DNA from: Oleidesulfovibrio sp964593925
GTDB taxonomy: Bacteria; Desulfobacterota; Desulfovibrionia; Desulfovibrionales; Desulfovibrionaceae
Direction of reading: 5' to 3'
DNA: 64,000 nucleotides
Assembly (NCBI GenBank): GCA_964593925.1
Contig: CAZQKM010000008.1
Span: forward strand, 27,516 to 91,515
The stretch's first letter is position 1, and each line of letters begins with the position of its first letter. Positions 1-9,008 of this stretch are shown piece by piece. A program made the translations under genes and the position numbers. A model generated the notes under the pieces. That model did no database searches. It was not told the origin of the DNA and saw nothing but the letters and a program-made list of their open reading frames with translations.

Positions 1-439
1 TAAAGTCAGCGATACTGTCACGACAATCCTGTTCGCATATGCCTGTCTCCACACGTACACCGTGTTCGCGTAGAAAGGCAATACCACCTTGTGCCACGGG
101 ATTGGGGTCACATGTGCCCACTACAACATGGCGAATACCTGCGGCAATTATGGCATGGGAGCAAGGGGGTGTTTTACCAGTGTGATTACATGGCTCCAAG
201 GTAACCACCAGAGTGCATGCTGCGGGATCAATCCCTTTTTTTGCAGCATCGCGCAGGCATTCCACTTCTGCGTGTGCTTCACCACAGGCAGTATGCCAAC
301 CTCGCGCCACGATGAGCCCTTCTCTAACCAGCAGCGCTCCCACACAGGGGTTGGGCGCTGTGGTCCAACGCCCGCGTTGGGCAAGTATGACAGCCTCACG
401 CATAAAAGGCGCAAAAGGATGTTGTAGCGACACGCTCAC
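1..439 (-). CDS. ribD: RibD, riboflavin biosynthesis deaminase (5' part; cut by window edge)
   Basis: This is the N-terminal 146 residues of the bifunctional pyrimidine deaminase/reductase of riboflavin synthesis; the gene runs off the left edge. The deaminase domain is clear: HAE at residues 56-58 (zinc His and catalytic Glu) and PCNHTGKTPPC at 83-93 (two zinc Cys). It must start at a GTG (437-439), which shares a GTGA overlap with the stop of the dCMP deaminase gene, so the two are probably translationally coupled. The C-terminal reductase domain is outside the window, so whether it is present cannot be judged. Confidence 0.93.
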   Translation of the reverse strand, partial: MSVSLQHPFAPFMREAVILAQRGRWTTAPNPCVGALLVREGLIVARGWHTACGEAHAEVECLRDAAKKGIDPAACTLVVTLEPCNHTGKTPPCSHAIIAAGIRHVVVGTCDPNPVAQGGIAFLREHGVRVETGICEQDCRDSIADF

Positions 440-912
440 TCCTGGGCGGGGCCGTGGTAGGGCAAGACCTCGCATCGCACGCCGGCCTCGTGCAGCATAT
501 TTTCCGCAAGCATATCCGGGTAGGCCTCTGTATAATATATACCTGCAATACCACAGTTTATCAGCATTTTTGTACAGATGAGGCAAGGCTGTGTTGTACA
601 GTACACCTCGGATCCGGCAAGAGATACACCGTGGATGGCTGCCTGAATGATGACGTTTTGCTCTGCGTGTAAACCGCGGCATATTTCGTGTCGCTGGCCT
701 GAGGGCACACCAAGCTCTTCGCGCAGGCAGCCTACATCAAGACAGTGAGCCACCCCAGAAGGCGCACCATTATAGCCTGTGGCAAGAATGCGCTTGTCTT
801 TGACGGCCACAGCACCAACTTTACGGCGGCTACATGTGGACCGTTCGGCCACAAGGTGTGTTATGCCCATGAAATATTGAGGCCAGGGGAGTCTGTTATG
901 CATACTTGTCAT
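436..912 (-). CDS. comEB: dCMP deaminase (ComEB family)
   Basis: A 158-residue zinc deaminase that converts dCMP to dUMP for dTTP synthesis. HAEQN lies at residues 82-86 (zinc His, catalytic Glu) and PCLIC at 109-113 supplies the zinc cysteines. Extra conserved Cys/His around residues 57-62 and 75-78 fit the second zinc site of the dCMP subgroup. An internal ATG at residue 4 (903) has a slightly better upstream GGA and could be the true start. It lies between glyA and ribD in the long minus-strand operon and overlaps ribD by 4 bases. Confidence 0.93.
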   Translation of the reverse strand: MTSMHNRLPWPQYFMGITHLVAERSTCSRRKVGAVAVKDKRILATGYNGAPSGVAHCLDVGCLREELGVPSGQRHEICRGLHAEQNVIIQAAIHGVSLAGSEVYCTTQPCLICTKMLINCGIAGIYYTEAYPDMLAENMLHEAGVRCEVLPYHGPAQE

Positions 913-992
913 CCGTTGACCGTCTACCGGTGGCAGAAGAAAGCATACGCGGGCTGCGGCGGGCGGCCGGTATCCCCCCGCGTATGCCCAGG

Positions 993-2240
993 TTACATCG
1001 TTTGCGGGCAGAAAAGCGGGAACTGACGCGCAAAGCGCTCCACATCGCGATTAATAGCGTTTAGCCTGGTTTCGTTATCCATATGTGCGAGGGTATCAAT
1101 GATCCATTCTGCAACCTTATGCATTTCACCTTCTTTCATGCCACGCGTGGTCAGAGCGGGCGTACCCAGCCGAATGCCGGAGGTCACAAATGGAGAGCGT
1201 TTTTCAAAGGGGACAGTATTTTTATTGGTCGTAATCCCGGCGCGATCAAGGGCATGCTGTGCGTCTTTGCCTGTAATATTTTTACTGGTCAGATCCAACA
1301 ACAACAGGTGGTTATCTGTTCCACCAGAGACCAAGGTAAAGTCAGAATCGGCCAGAGCTGAGCCCAGTTGCGCGGCATTGGCAAGCACTTGCCGCTGGTA
1401 GCGGATAAATTCGGGACGCAACGCTTCGCCAAAGGCCACTGCCTTTGCTGCGATGACATGCATCAGCGGTCCGCCCTGGATACCGGGAAAAATCTGGCTG
1501 TTTAACTTTTTGCCTAATTCTTCATCGGCAAGAATCATGCCCCCACGGGGGCCACGCAAGGTTTTATGCGTGGTTGTGGTGGTCATATGTGCTTTGCCTA
1601 TGGGGCTTGGATGCAGTTTGGCTGCCACAAGACCGGCAATATGCGCCATATCGACCATAAGCATTGCGCCTACCTCGTCGGCGATACTCCGGAAGCGGGT
1701 AAAATCAATGATTCGCGAATAGGCACTGGCACCGGCAACAATCATGGCGGGGTGATGTTTGCGTGCAAGCTCGGCTACGCTATCATAATCAATGAGACCG
1801 GTTTCTCGATCAACGCCATAGGACACGACGGAGTAGAGCCTACCGGAGAAGTTTACTGGGCTGCCGTGGGTTAGGTGCCCCCCGTGGGAGAGATCCATGG
1901 CAAGGATGGTATCGCCGGGGGTCAGCGCTGCAAAGTATGCCGCCATGTTAGCTTGGCTGCCGGAATGGGGTTGCACGTTGGCATACTGTGCGCCAAAAAG
2001 GCTGAGGGCACGGTCAATGGCCAAATTTTCTGCTGTATCTACAAATTCGCATCCACCGTAGTATCGTTTTGCGGGGTAGCCCTCGGCGTACTTGTGGGTC
2101 AACACGCTGCCTTGCGCTGCACGCACTGCGGGAGATACAAAGTTTTCAGAAGCAATAAGTTCAAGCTTACCGGTCTGACGTTCCAGTTCCTGTACAATGG
2201 CACGACCCACCTCGGGGTCTTGAATCAGCAGTTCATCCAT
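993..2240 (-). CDS. glyA: Serine hydroxymethyltransferase
   Basis: A 415-residue PLP enzyme interconverting serine and glycine with tetrahydrofolate, the main one-carbon source. The PLP lysine is Lys226 in TTTTHKTLRGPRGG, and the SENF motif near residue 31 and the YAEGYPAKRYYGG region near 52 are intact. The ATG at 2240 is preceded by GGAGAG at good spacing and matches the usual N-terminus (MDELL...); the frame stays open 17 codons further upstream but has no ribosome site there. It follows fabF in the same direction with a gap of about 70 bases. Confidence 0.97.
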   Translation of the reverse strand: MDELLIQDPEVGRAIVQELERQTGKLELIASENFVSPAVRAAQGSVLTHKYAEGYPAKRYYGGCEFVDTAENLAIDRALSLFGAQYANVQPHSGSQANMAAYFAALTPGDTILAMDLSHGGHLTHGSPVNFSGRLYSVVSYGVDRETGLIDYDSVAELARKHHPAMIVAGASAYSRIIDFTRFRSIADEVGAMLMVDMAHIAGLVAAKLHPSPIGKAHMTTTTTHKTLRGPRGGMILADEELGKKLNSQIFPGIQGGPLMHVIAAKAVAFGEALRPEFIRYQRQVLANAAQLGSALADSDFTLVSGGTDNHLLLLDLTSKNITGKDAQHALDRAGITTNKNTVPFEKRSPFVTSGIRLGTPALTTRGMKEGEMHKVAEWIIDTLAHMDNETRLNAINRDVERFARQFPLFCPQTM

Positions 2241-2311
2241 GAGGCCGCTCTCCATACTGTGTTGTTCAACCCGTCTGCCCATGCAGGGCATGCGGTAAAG
2301 CTAATCAAATA

Positions 2312-3559
2312 TCAATCTTGCCAACGCTTGAACACCAAACATGCGTTTGTGCCGCCAAAGCCGAAAGAGTTGCTGAGTACATACTCAGCCTGGTACGCTT
2401 CGGGGCCTCCTGCCATGTAGTTGAGGTCGCAATCCGGATCCGGGTTTTCAAGGTTAAGGGTGCCGGGGACAAATCCTGAATCCAGAGTCATGCAGCTAAA
2501 TACGGCCTCAACACCACCGGCAGCACCCAAAAGGTGCCCCATTTGCGACTTGTTTGCGCTGATACGCAGTTTTTGGGCATGTGGACCAAAGACCTTTTTT
2601 AAGGCCAAGGTTTCGCTTTTGTCGTTCAGCTGGGTGGATGTTCCATGGGCGTTGACGCAGTCGATGGCTTCGGGAGTGATACCCGCTTCCTCAATGGCCA
2701 TACGTATGGCGCGGGCCATACCTTCTGCATCCTCACGTGGGGCCGTCATATGGAATGCATCGTCAGAAGAACCGAAACCCACCACTTCGGCATAAATTTT
2801 GGCGCCACGAGCCTGTGCGGATTCAAGAGACTCTAAGAGCAGCAGGCCTGCTCCTTCACCGATAACAAACCCATCACGCTGTGCGTCAAAGGGACGAGAT
2901 ACCTGCTCAGGCGTCTGGTTGCCACTGGTGGAAAGGGCTTTCAGCGCTGTAAATCCAGAAACGCCCATGGGGGTGATGGTGGCTTCGGAGCCGCCGGTGA
3001 TAACAGCATCGCACCGGCCAACCTTGATTTCGGTAAAAGCATGGCCAATGGCGTGTGTACCAGAGGCACATGCGCTGGTCATGACCACATTGCCACCTTT
3101 GGCCCCGGTAGCCATGGCAATTTGTCCGGGGGCCATGTTGGAGATAAGCTGCGGAATCATGAAGGGAGAAATTTTATTGGGGCCGGCAGCCAGGAGCTTG
3201 GAGTGAAATTGCTCTATTGTATCAAGGCCACCAAGCCCTACGCCCAACAAACAGGCCACGCGGTGTGCGGTTTCTTCTGGTACTGTATAGTCTGCATGCT
3301 CCACCAATTGCTTGGCGCATGCCACTGCAAATTGCACAAAGCGATCCATGCGGCGTTTTTGTTTTGGGGGGATATATGCGTCAAGATCCAGCCCTTTGAC
3401 CTCGCCGGCAATGCGCGAAGCATACTCCGTAGCGTCAAAGAGGGTGATGGGCCCAATACCGGATTTTCCGCCAAGCAGGTTGGCCCAACTTGTCTTAAGG
3501 TCGTTACCCAGTGGGGTAATGGCGGCAAGTCCGCTGACAACTACTCGTGTTCCAATCAT
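2312..3559 (-). CDS. fabF: 3-oxoacyl-ACP synthase II (KAS II)
   Basis: A 415-residue condensing enzyme that elongates acyl-ACP chains in type II fatty-acid synthesis. The catalytic triad is visible: Cys164 in TSACASGTH, His in CVNAHGTST near residue 304 and His in MGHLLGAAGG near 341. The start at 3559 has AAGGAA nine bases upstream; a longer reading to 3583 lacks one. It lies downstream of acpP with a 168-base gap that may hold a processing or internal regulatory site. Confidence 0.97.
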   Translation of the reverse strand: MIGTRVVVSGLAAITPLGNDLKTSWANLLGGKSGIGPITLFDATEYASRIAGEVKGLDLDAYIPPKQKRRMDRFVQFAVACAKQLVEHADYTVPEETAHRVACLLGVGLGGLDTIEQFHSKLLAAGPNKISPFMIPQLISNMAPGQIAMATGAKGGNVVMTSACASGTHAIGHAFTEIKVGRCDAVITGGSEATITPMGVSGFTALKALSTSGNQTPEQVSRPFDAQRDGFVIGEGAGLLLLESLESAQARGAKIYAEVVGFGSSDDAFHMTAPREDAEGMARAIRMAIEEAGITPEAIDCVNAHGTSTQLNDKSETLALKKVFGPHAQKLRISANKSQMGHLLGAAGGVEAVFSCMTLDSGFVPGTLNLENPDPDCDLNYMAGGPEAYQAEYVLSNSFGFGGTNACLVFKRWQD

Positions 3560-3727
3560 TGGTGATATTCCTTCAGTGAGCACAAAACAGCCGTGCCGAG
3601 AATCGGCGCTACGCAGGCTGGAGGCGGCAAAACAACGCGGCTGACTGCAATCAGACAGAAAAGGGGAAAGCGTCTTATGACCTCTGCCATAAGACGCCTG
3701 TATACATAAACAATACTTCCGTACAAG

Positions 3728-3958
3728 CTATTGCTTGGCGGCAATATAGTCGACGGCGTCCTTGACTTTCAAGAGCTTTTGCGCATCTTCGTCATCAATT
3801 TCAGTGCCGAACTCTTCTTCCATGGCCATGATCAACTCTGTCAGGTCCAGCGAGTCTGCCCCCAAGTCTTCCACAAAAGAAGCTTCAGGGGTTACTTCGT
3901 CGGCAGAAACGCCAAGTTGGTCCATAATGATTTTTTTTACTTTTTCTTCAACGGACAT
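3728..3958 (-). CDS. acpP: Acyl carrier protein
   Basis: A 76-residue, very acidic four-helix carrier with the phosphopantetheine site Ser36 in GADSLDLTE. It shuttles acyl chains among the Fab enzymes encoded around it. The ATG at 3958 directly follows GGAGG with five-base spacing, which rules out the 24-codon longer reading to 4030. That longer reading would overlap fabG, whose stop codon is at 4002-4004. Confidence 0.97.
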   Translation of the reverse strand: MSVEEKVKKIIMDQLGVSADEVTPEASFVEDLGADSLDLTELIMAMEEEFGTEIDDEDAQKLLKVKDAVDYIAAKQ

Positions 3959-4001
3959 ATTTCCTCCAAATGGGGTGTTACTAGGGTGTGTATGTTTTGC
4001 G

Positions 4002-4745
4002 CTAACAGTAGATACCGCCATTGACGGCAATCACTTGTCCTGTAATGTAGCTGGCTTTTTCAGAAGCAAGAAAAGCCGCTGCATCTGCAATATCCTGTAC
4101 ATTGCCGAACCGACGTAGCGGAATGGCTGCAAGGTACTGTTCACGAATGCTCTCTGCAAGGACTTGTGTCATGTCAGTTTCAATAAATCCGGGAGCTACA
4201 GCATTGACTGTAATATTACGGGAGGCAAGCTCCTTGGCCATGGATTTGGTCAACCCTATGAGCCCAGCCTTGGCGGCAGTATAGTTGGCCTGACCGGCAT
4301 TGCCCATTTGCCCTGCCACCGATGTTATATTGATAATACGGCCGTGGCGTTGTTTTGTCGTGATGCGAGCCGCTTCCCGGCTACATGTAAACGCGCCTTG
4401 CAGGTTGACGGCAATTACCTGGGCAAAGTCTGCATCCTTCATGCGAATCAACAAGCCGTCTTTGGTGATACCGGCATTGTTGACCAAAACGTCAAGTCGC
4501 ACCTGATCTTTTATCTCATTCTTAAAGAATCCGACGACTGCATCAGGGGCAGATACATCAAGGCGAAAGGCTTTTGCCTGTCCACCTGCCTGCCTGATAC
4601 CCTCTGCCACTGCTTCGGCCTCATCAGGTTTGCTTACATAGGTGAAGTATACCTGAAAGCCATCTTTGGCCAAGGTTTGAGCCAGACATTTACCGATTCC
4701 GCGTGATCCGCCTGTAACCAGCGCGGTGGATTTGGGTTCACTCAT
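4002..4745 (-). CDS. fabG: 3-oxoacyl-ACP reductase
   Basis: A 247-residue short-chain dehydrogenase that performs the NADPH-dependent first reduction of the elongation cycle. The TGGSRGIG cofactor loop lies at 11-18 and NNAG at 89-92. The Ser142-Tyr155-Lys159 catalytic set (TSVAG, YTAAK) is intact, and the C-terminus (ITGQVIAVNGG) is typical. It lies 43 bases upstream of acpP, between fabH and acpP, the usual order in this bacterial group. Confidence 0.97.
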   Translation of the reverse strand: MSEPKSTALVTGGSRGIGKCLAQTLAKDGFQVYFTYVSKPDEAEAVAEGIRQAGGQAKAFRLDVSAPDAVVGFFKNEIKDQVRLDVLVNNAGITKDGLLIRMKDADFAQVIAVNLQGAFTCSREAARITTKQRHGRIINITSVAGQMGNAGQANYTAAKAGLIGLTKSMAKELASRNITVNAVAPGFIETDMTQVLAESIREQYLAAIPLRRFGNVQDIADAAAFLASEKASYITGQVIAVNGGIYC

Positions 4746-4843
4746 GACTGCCCTTTTTTATGACAAATATTAAAGTAGGGGTTTTATAGCTCAAAGACAG
4801 AGTAACTTCAATTTGAATTTTAACCATACGGTTTTGTCCCTAC

Positions 4844-5836
4844 CTACGTATGCAAAAGCGCTGCGCCCCAAGTGAAGCCTCCCCCGAAGGAAACCAACAA
4901 GACAGTACGCCCTGGGGGCAAGAGGCCTTTGCTCCGGGCATCGGCCAGTGCAATGGGGACTGATGCGGCGGATGTGTTGCCGTATTCTTGAAGGTTGATA
5001 AAAACCTTTTTTGGGGGGATGTGCAGTTTTTTACCTACAGCCTCAATAATGCGCATATTTGCCTGGTGTGGTACAAAAATGTCCACATCAGCGCAGGACA
5101 GGGCGTTGCGTTCGAGCAGCTCTTCACATGCCCGGGCCATGCTGCGGACAGCATGTTTGAAAATTTCGCGTCCTTCCATGCGTACAAAAAATTCGTCCCC
5201 CACAGTGTCGCCATGTTGATACGGTACGCTGACTCCACCACCGCTGATCTGGAGCAAGTTGCTTAATGAACCGTCAGAGGAGAGCAGGCAGTCATCCATT
5301 CGAAGGGCTTGTTTTGTGCCAGGATGCCCACTGACGATGGCAGCGCCGGCGCCGTCGCCAAAAAGTACGCAGGTGGAGCGGTCCTGCCAGTTGATACGGC
5401 GCGTGAGAATCTCTGCGGCAACCACAAGCACTATGGCGTTGCTGTCCATGCTGACAATGCCCCGTGCAAGATTGAGGGCATACAAAAATCCAGAACAGGC
5501 AGCGTTGACATCTACGGCCATGAGGCCGGAAACGCCAAGCCTGTGCTCAATGATGCATGCTGTGTTTGGGCACATGCTGTCAGGGGTGCAGGTGGCAACC
5601 AGAATGTGCGTCAGAGAGGTGGGGGCAAGGCCGGCATCTTGGAGGGCTCGTTCTGCAGCTTTGGCTCCCAACTCAGATGTAACCTGCCCTTTGGCAGCTA
5701 CGTGTCGCTGTTTGATGCCTGTGCGCGAGGTTATCCACTCGTCAGTGGTTTCGACGAACGACTCCATTTCCGTATTGGTGAGGATGCGCTCCGGCGTATA
5801 TAAACCTAGCCCGAGAATGTAGCTCTGTGTGGTCAT
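4844..5836 (-). CDS. fabH: 3-oxoacyl-ACP synthase III (KAS III)
   Basis: A 330-residue priming enzyme that condenses acetyl-CoA with malonyl-ACP. The triad is Cys114 (NAACSGF), His257 (PHQAN) and Asn287 (EYGNTSA). The chosen start (MTTQSY...) fits family N-termini; an ATG two codons upstream (5842) is an alternative. It is the first of the elongation genes after plsX in the operon, with a 98-base spacer before fabG. Confidence 0.97.
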   Translation of the reverse strand: MTTQSYILGLGLYTPERILTNTEMESFVETTDEWITSRTGIKQRHVAAKGQVTSELGAKAAERALQDAGLAPTSLTHILVATCTPDSMCPNTACIIEHRLGVSGLMAVDVNAACSGFLYALNLARGIVSMDSNAIVLVVAAEILTRRINWQDRSTCVLFGDGAGAAIVSGHPGTKQALRMDDCLLSSDGSLSNLLQISGGGVSVPYQHGDTVGDEFFVRMEGREIFKHAVRSMARACEELLERNALSCADVDIFVPHQANMRIIEAVGKKLHIPPKKVFINLQEYGNTSAASVPIALADARSKGLLPPGRTVLLVSFGGGFTWGAALLHT

Positions 5837-5899
5837 TGGCAAGGCCTGTAGAATGAAGCTACACGCAAACGCGGTGCCGCTTCACGGATGAAGGAGTTG

Positions 5900-6943
5900 T
5901 TATTTTATGGCCTTGCCGTAGCTTGTGAGTTCCTTATTGGCGCTGATTGCTTGCACAAGATGGGTATATGTGCCACGCTGAACAAAGGTACTCGCCATGG
6001 TTATGGCAGAGGCAACCGCTTTTGGACTGGATGCACCATGGCATACAATGGCAATGCCTTGCAAACCAAGCAAAGGCGCACCACCATACTCAGCGTAGTC
6101 CACAAAACGTGCAAAACGTCGGAATGCCTTGCGCGCCAAGAACATACCGAATTTGGCTTTGGTGTCTGTGCATAACTCGCGTCTGAGCAGGCGGGAAAGC
6201 GATTTTGCAAGCCCTTCACTAAGCTTGAGGGCAACATTACCTACAAAACCATCGCACACTGCAACATCAACATTGCCACTGAATAGATCGCGTCCTTCAA
6301 TGTTCCCGACAAAATTGATGTTTTTTGCCTCACGCAACAGCTCATACGCTTCTTTGACCAAGATGTTGCCTTTTCCTTCCTCTTCACCGATGCTCAAGAG
6401 TCCCACCCTTGGGGAGTCAAACTCCAGAATATCATGCGCAAATTTTTCGCCCATGAGGCCGAATTGGAAAAGATGATAAGGCTTGCAATCTACGTTGGCC
6501 CCGACATCTAGCAAAACGCACGGTTTTTTTTCGGTGGGCATGACAGATGCCAAGGCCGGGCGTTCAACGCCGGGAATACGGCCCATGATAAACATACCAC
6601 ACGCGACGCTGGCGCCGGAGTTACCTGCACTGACAACGCCATGGGCATCGCCGGAATGCACAAGACGACACGCAACCTGAATGGAGGCATCTTTTTTGCG
6701 ACGCAAGACATCAGAGGGTTTTTCGGCCATACCCGCAACCTCTGAAGCATGAACTATGTCATAGTCCACATCTTGAGTGGGCAACGTGGACAACTCTGTC
6801 TTGATGACATTTTTATCACCCACAAACAAAAGCTTGGTTCCATTGTCGCGGGCTGCTTGCAATGCGCCAGGGATAATGGTGGAGGGGCCACTGTCTCCAC
6901 CCATAGCATCCACAGCAATTATCGGAGTGCTAACGGTCATCAT
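5900..6943 (-). CDS. plsX: Phosphate acyltransferase PlsX
   Basis: About 347 residues. The enzyme makes acyl-phosphate from acyl-ACP, the first step of phosphatidic acid synthesis by the PlsX/PlsY route. The N-terminal IIAVDAMGGDSGP motif and the SAGNSGA and DVGANVDCKP segments are diagnostic. Tandem ATGs at 6943 and 6940 follow AGGCAGG and either may initiate. The start lies within the last codons of rpmF (overlap 11-14 bases), the classic rpmF-plsX coupling of ribosome production to membrane synthesis. Confidence 0.96.
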   Translation of the reverse strand: MMTVSTPIIAVDAMGGDSGPSTIIPGALQAARDNGTKLLFVGDKNVIKTELSTLPTQDVDYDIVHASEVAGMAEKPSDVLRRKKDASIQVACRLVHSGDAHGVVSAGNSGASVACGMFIMGRIPGVERPALASVMPTEKKPCVLLDVGANVDCKPYHLFQFGLMGEKFAHDILEFDSPRVGLLSIGEEEGKGNILVKEAYELLREAKNINFVGNIEGRDLFSGNVDVAVCDGFVGNVALKLSEGLAKSLSRLLRRELCTDTKAKFGMFLARKAFRRFARFVDYAEYGGAPLLGLQGIAIVCHGASSPKAVASAITMASTFVQRGTYTHLVQAISANKELTSYGKAIK

Positions 6944-7112
6944 CCTGCCTGAGGACCTGGCGACCATTGTATGCCCCGCAGCTATTGCAGACACGGTGGG
7001 GCAAAGCAGGTTCGCCGCATGCACAATATACTACAGAAGGCACGGCCACACGGTGGTGAGAGCGGCGCATATTCTTTTTTGATTTGGATTTCTTGTTTTG
7101 TTGAACGGCCAT
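6930..7112 (-). CDS. rpmF: 50S ribosomal protein L32
   Basis: A 60-residue basic protein. It has the L32 start MAVQQNKKSKSKK, then RRSHHR, and a zinc-ribbon-like cysteine set (YCACGE and CNSCG) that retains all four Cys, so this is the zinc-binding C+ form. It lies between yceD and plsX and overlaps the plsX start. This yceD-rpmF-plsX order is widespread in bacteria. Confidence 0.96.
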   Translation of the reverse strand: MAVQQNKKSKSKKNMRRSHHRVAVPSVVYCACGEPALPHRVCNSCGAYNGRQVLRQDDDR

Positions 7113-7174
7113 GATAGTCCTCTCTTTGCATTGGTCATCCGTGCGTAAGCACGAAAAATAATATGTCGGTGTTA

Positions 7175-7711
7175 TTACCGGGGGACCGTGAGACCACGCA
7201 AGGCGGCCAGACGGGGATCATAATTTTCTGTATCGCAAGCACAGGAGCCGCTGTTGAGGCTATGTCCACACATGGGACACAGGCCTTTGCACGTGTGAGT
7301 GCAAAGGGGTTTTGCAGGTAGCGAGACAAGAAACTCTTCCCACAAAAGACGGCTGATTTCAATGGCAGCTCCTGTCCCTTGAGGGTCGGCTCCCACAAGC
7401 GAATCTTCCTGCTCGGCAGGCATCGCATCGTCGTGACTGATACGTTCGAAGGTATCAAAATCATGTTCGATACGTATACTTGCCTCTTCGGCACAACGGT
7501 CACATGGCATGCCAAGCTCACCGTCAATACGGCCGCGTATGAGGACTCCTTCACGTTGGACAAGAAAAAAGACCTGCGCGACCAAAGGGCGTTGCACTAT
7601 ATACGGCAGGGAGAACTCCGCAATGGGTTCTTCCCACAGTGCCGGATCGACAAAAGAAAACTTTTTACCGTTCTCCGGGATATCTTTTAACAGAATCCAA
7701 ATTTCAGGCAT
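7175..7711 (-). CDS. yceD: YceD/DUF177 family protein, probably linked to 23S rRNA/L32 assembly
   Basis: A 178-residue protein with the YceD family CxxC (PCDRC near residues 69-73) and a C-terminal cysteine cluster (CTHTCKGLCPMCG, then CAC) that could bind zinc. The family is found next to rpmF and in other bacteria and plants has been linked to 23S rRNA accumulation; the molecular role is not settled. It is the first gene of the long minus-strand lipid/ribosome operon, and its promoter must lie in the 196-base divergent spacer shared with rpmB. Confidence 0.9.
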   Translation of the reverse strand: MPEIWILLKDIPENGKKFSFVDPALWEEPIAEFSLPYIVQRPLVAQVFFLVQREGVLIRGRIDGELGMPCDRCAEEASIRIEHDFDTFERISHDDAMPAEQEDSLVGADPQGTGAAIEISRLLWEEFLVSLPAKPLCTHTCKGLCPMCGHSLNSGSCACDTENYDPRLAALRGLTVPR

Positions 7712-7907
7712 ATCATCCTCACGAAAAGGCGATTTCTACATGCCACACTCTTTGTTTGTCAAGAAAAGGGTTGCCTTTTTTTTGGGTAGGGTATAAAAAC
7801 CCTCCCTTCTTGGTTACCGCTTTGTGCGTGCTGCTTTGGTAGGGCAAAAGGGTACAGGATACCAAATTATCAATGAATCAGATTTATATATACGGAGGAA
7901 TGTCGTC

Positions 7908-8117
7908 ATGGGAAAGCAATGTGATTTCTGCGGCAAAAAGCCCCAGACCGGCAATAATGTAAGCCACTCCAACATTAAGACCAAGCGCCGCTTCATGCCC
8001 AATCTGCAACGTGCGCGCCATCAAATGCCTTCTGGCCAGGTAAAGACGGTCAGTGTGTGTACCCGTTGTCTGCGTTCCGGTGCTGTGAAAAAACCGGTGG
8101 TAAAGCAGCCCGGCTAG
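7908..8117 (+). CDS. rpmB: 50S ribosomal protein L28
   Basis: A 69-residue L28 with N-terminal MGKQCDFCGKKPQTGN, SHSNIKTKRRFMPNLQ, and a CTRC pair; the four cysteines form a zinc site. The ATG at 7908 follows GGAGGAATGTCGTC with good spacing, so the 28-codon upstream extension is not translated. It is monocistronic: a strong intrinsic terminator starts 31 bases after the stop. TTGCCT (7771) and TATAAA (7792) with a short 15-base spacer are a possible but unproven promoter. Confidence 0.96.
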   Translation: MGKQCDFCGKKPQTGNNVSHSNIKTKRRFMPNLQRARHQMPSGQVKTVSVCTRCLRSGAVKKPVVKQPG

Positions 8118-8148
8118 GGTGGCAAGGCGTAAGAATGACTAGGAGAAG

Positions 8149-8177
8149 GTCCGGACAACGTGTCCGGACTTTTTTTT
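8149..8177 (+). terminator. Intrinsic terminator of rpmB
   Basis: A nine-base perfect stem GTCCGGACA / TGTCCGGAC with a three-base loop is followed directly by eight T residues. Its position right after rpmB makes it the terminator of that gene. Confidence 0.92.
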
Positions 8178-8437
8178 GCGTAAGTCTTTCGCTTCCCAGA
8201 GAGGTCTTAGCTGTGGACGCGCTGTCAGGATGACAAAACCTTACCTTAAAGAGCGCTCCAGGCAATCATGTCGTGCTATGGCGGAGAGACTCAGAGCTTG
8301 TGTGTTTGGCTGGCTTGATTTGTTGAAGGCCTGCTGTCAGTTGCGGTTGCGCCGGCTATCCGTTGCCGCTACTATGAAAAAGGAGCACAGTGTAAGTATT
8401 TATGTAAGGTGCAAATATCGAAACGGGGGCTACTGTA

Positions 8438-8980
8438 TTGTTGCGACTTTTTTTGCTTTTTACCATGGTGCCATTTGCCGAATTGTATTTGCTTATCCGG
8501 GTTGGCGAGTTTTTGGGTGCAGGTTGGACTGTACTGTTGGTTATCCTGACAGGGGTGTCCGGTGCTTGGCTGGCAAGAACACAGGGGGTGAATACCTTGC
8601 TGAAGGTCCGTCGCATATTGAATAGCGGAGAGCTGCCCGCCAATGAGTTGGTGGAAGGGCTACTGATTTTGGTGGCGGGAATTTTGTTGATAACACCGGG
8701 CTTGATTACAGACGTTGTGGGGCTGCTGCTGCTTTTACCTGTAACTCGTATGCCCATTGCCCGAGGGTTACGCGAGTATTTTATGCGTTCTGCCAGGTGG
8801 CACGCTGCTTCTGGTAAAGGGAGTGTCTACTATGCATACAGCCAGTCAGCAACACGCACAGATACCGCCAGCGACCAGACTGCACAGCAGCAGGTGGTAA
8901 TTGACTGCGAGCCTGCCGCCAATGGCAAGCCCAATGGGGAGACATTTGACTGTGATGCGGGTGAACATGGTAAAAAATAG
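8438..8980 (+). CDS. fxsA: FxsA family membrane protein
   Basis: A 180-residue protein. Two to three hydrophobic segments occupy residues 1-95, with the FxsA signature (FAELYLLIRVGEFLG at the start, then GLLILVAGILLITPGLITDVVG). The hydrophilic tail (120-180) is Gln/Thr/Ala rich and probably disordered. The family is cytoplasmic-membrane and is named for suppression of F-exclusion of phage T7; its normal role is unknown. The start is a TTG (8438) after a GGGGG stretch; the next codon is also TTG, so the exact start is uncertain. The 260 bases before it show nothing convincing. Confidence 0.85.
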   Translation: MLRLFLLFTMVPFAELYLLIRVGEFLGAGWTVLLVILTGVSGAWLARTQGVNTLLKVRRILNSGELPANELVEGLLILVAGILLITPGLITDVVGLLLLLPVTRMPIARGLREYFMRSARWHAASGKGSVYYAYSQSATRTDTASDQTAQQQVVIDCEPAANGKPNGETFDCDAGEHGKK

Positions 8981-9008
8981 CTGTCATGCGCTCTGGGGCT
9001 GATGCAGT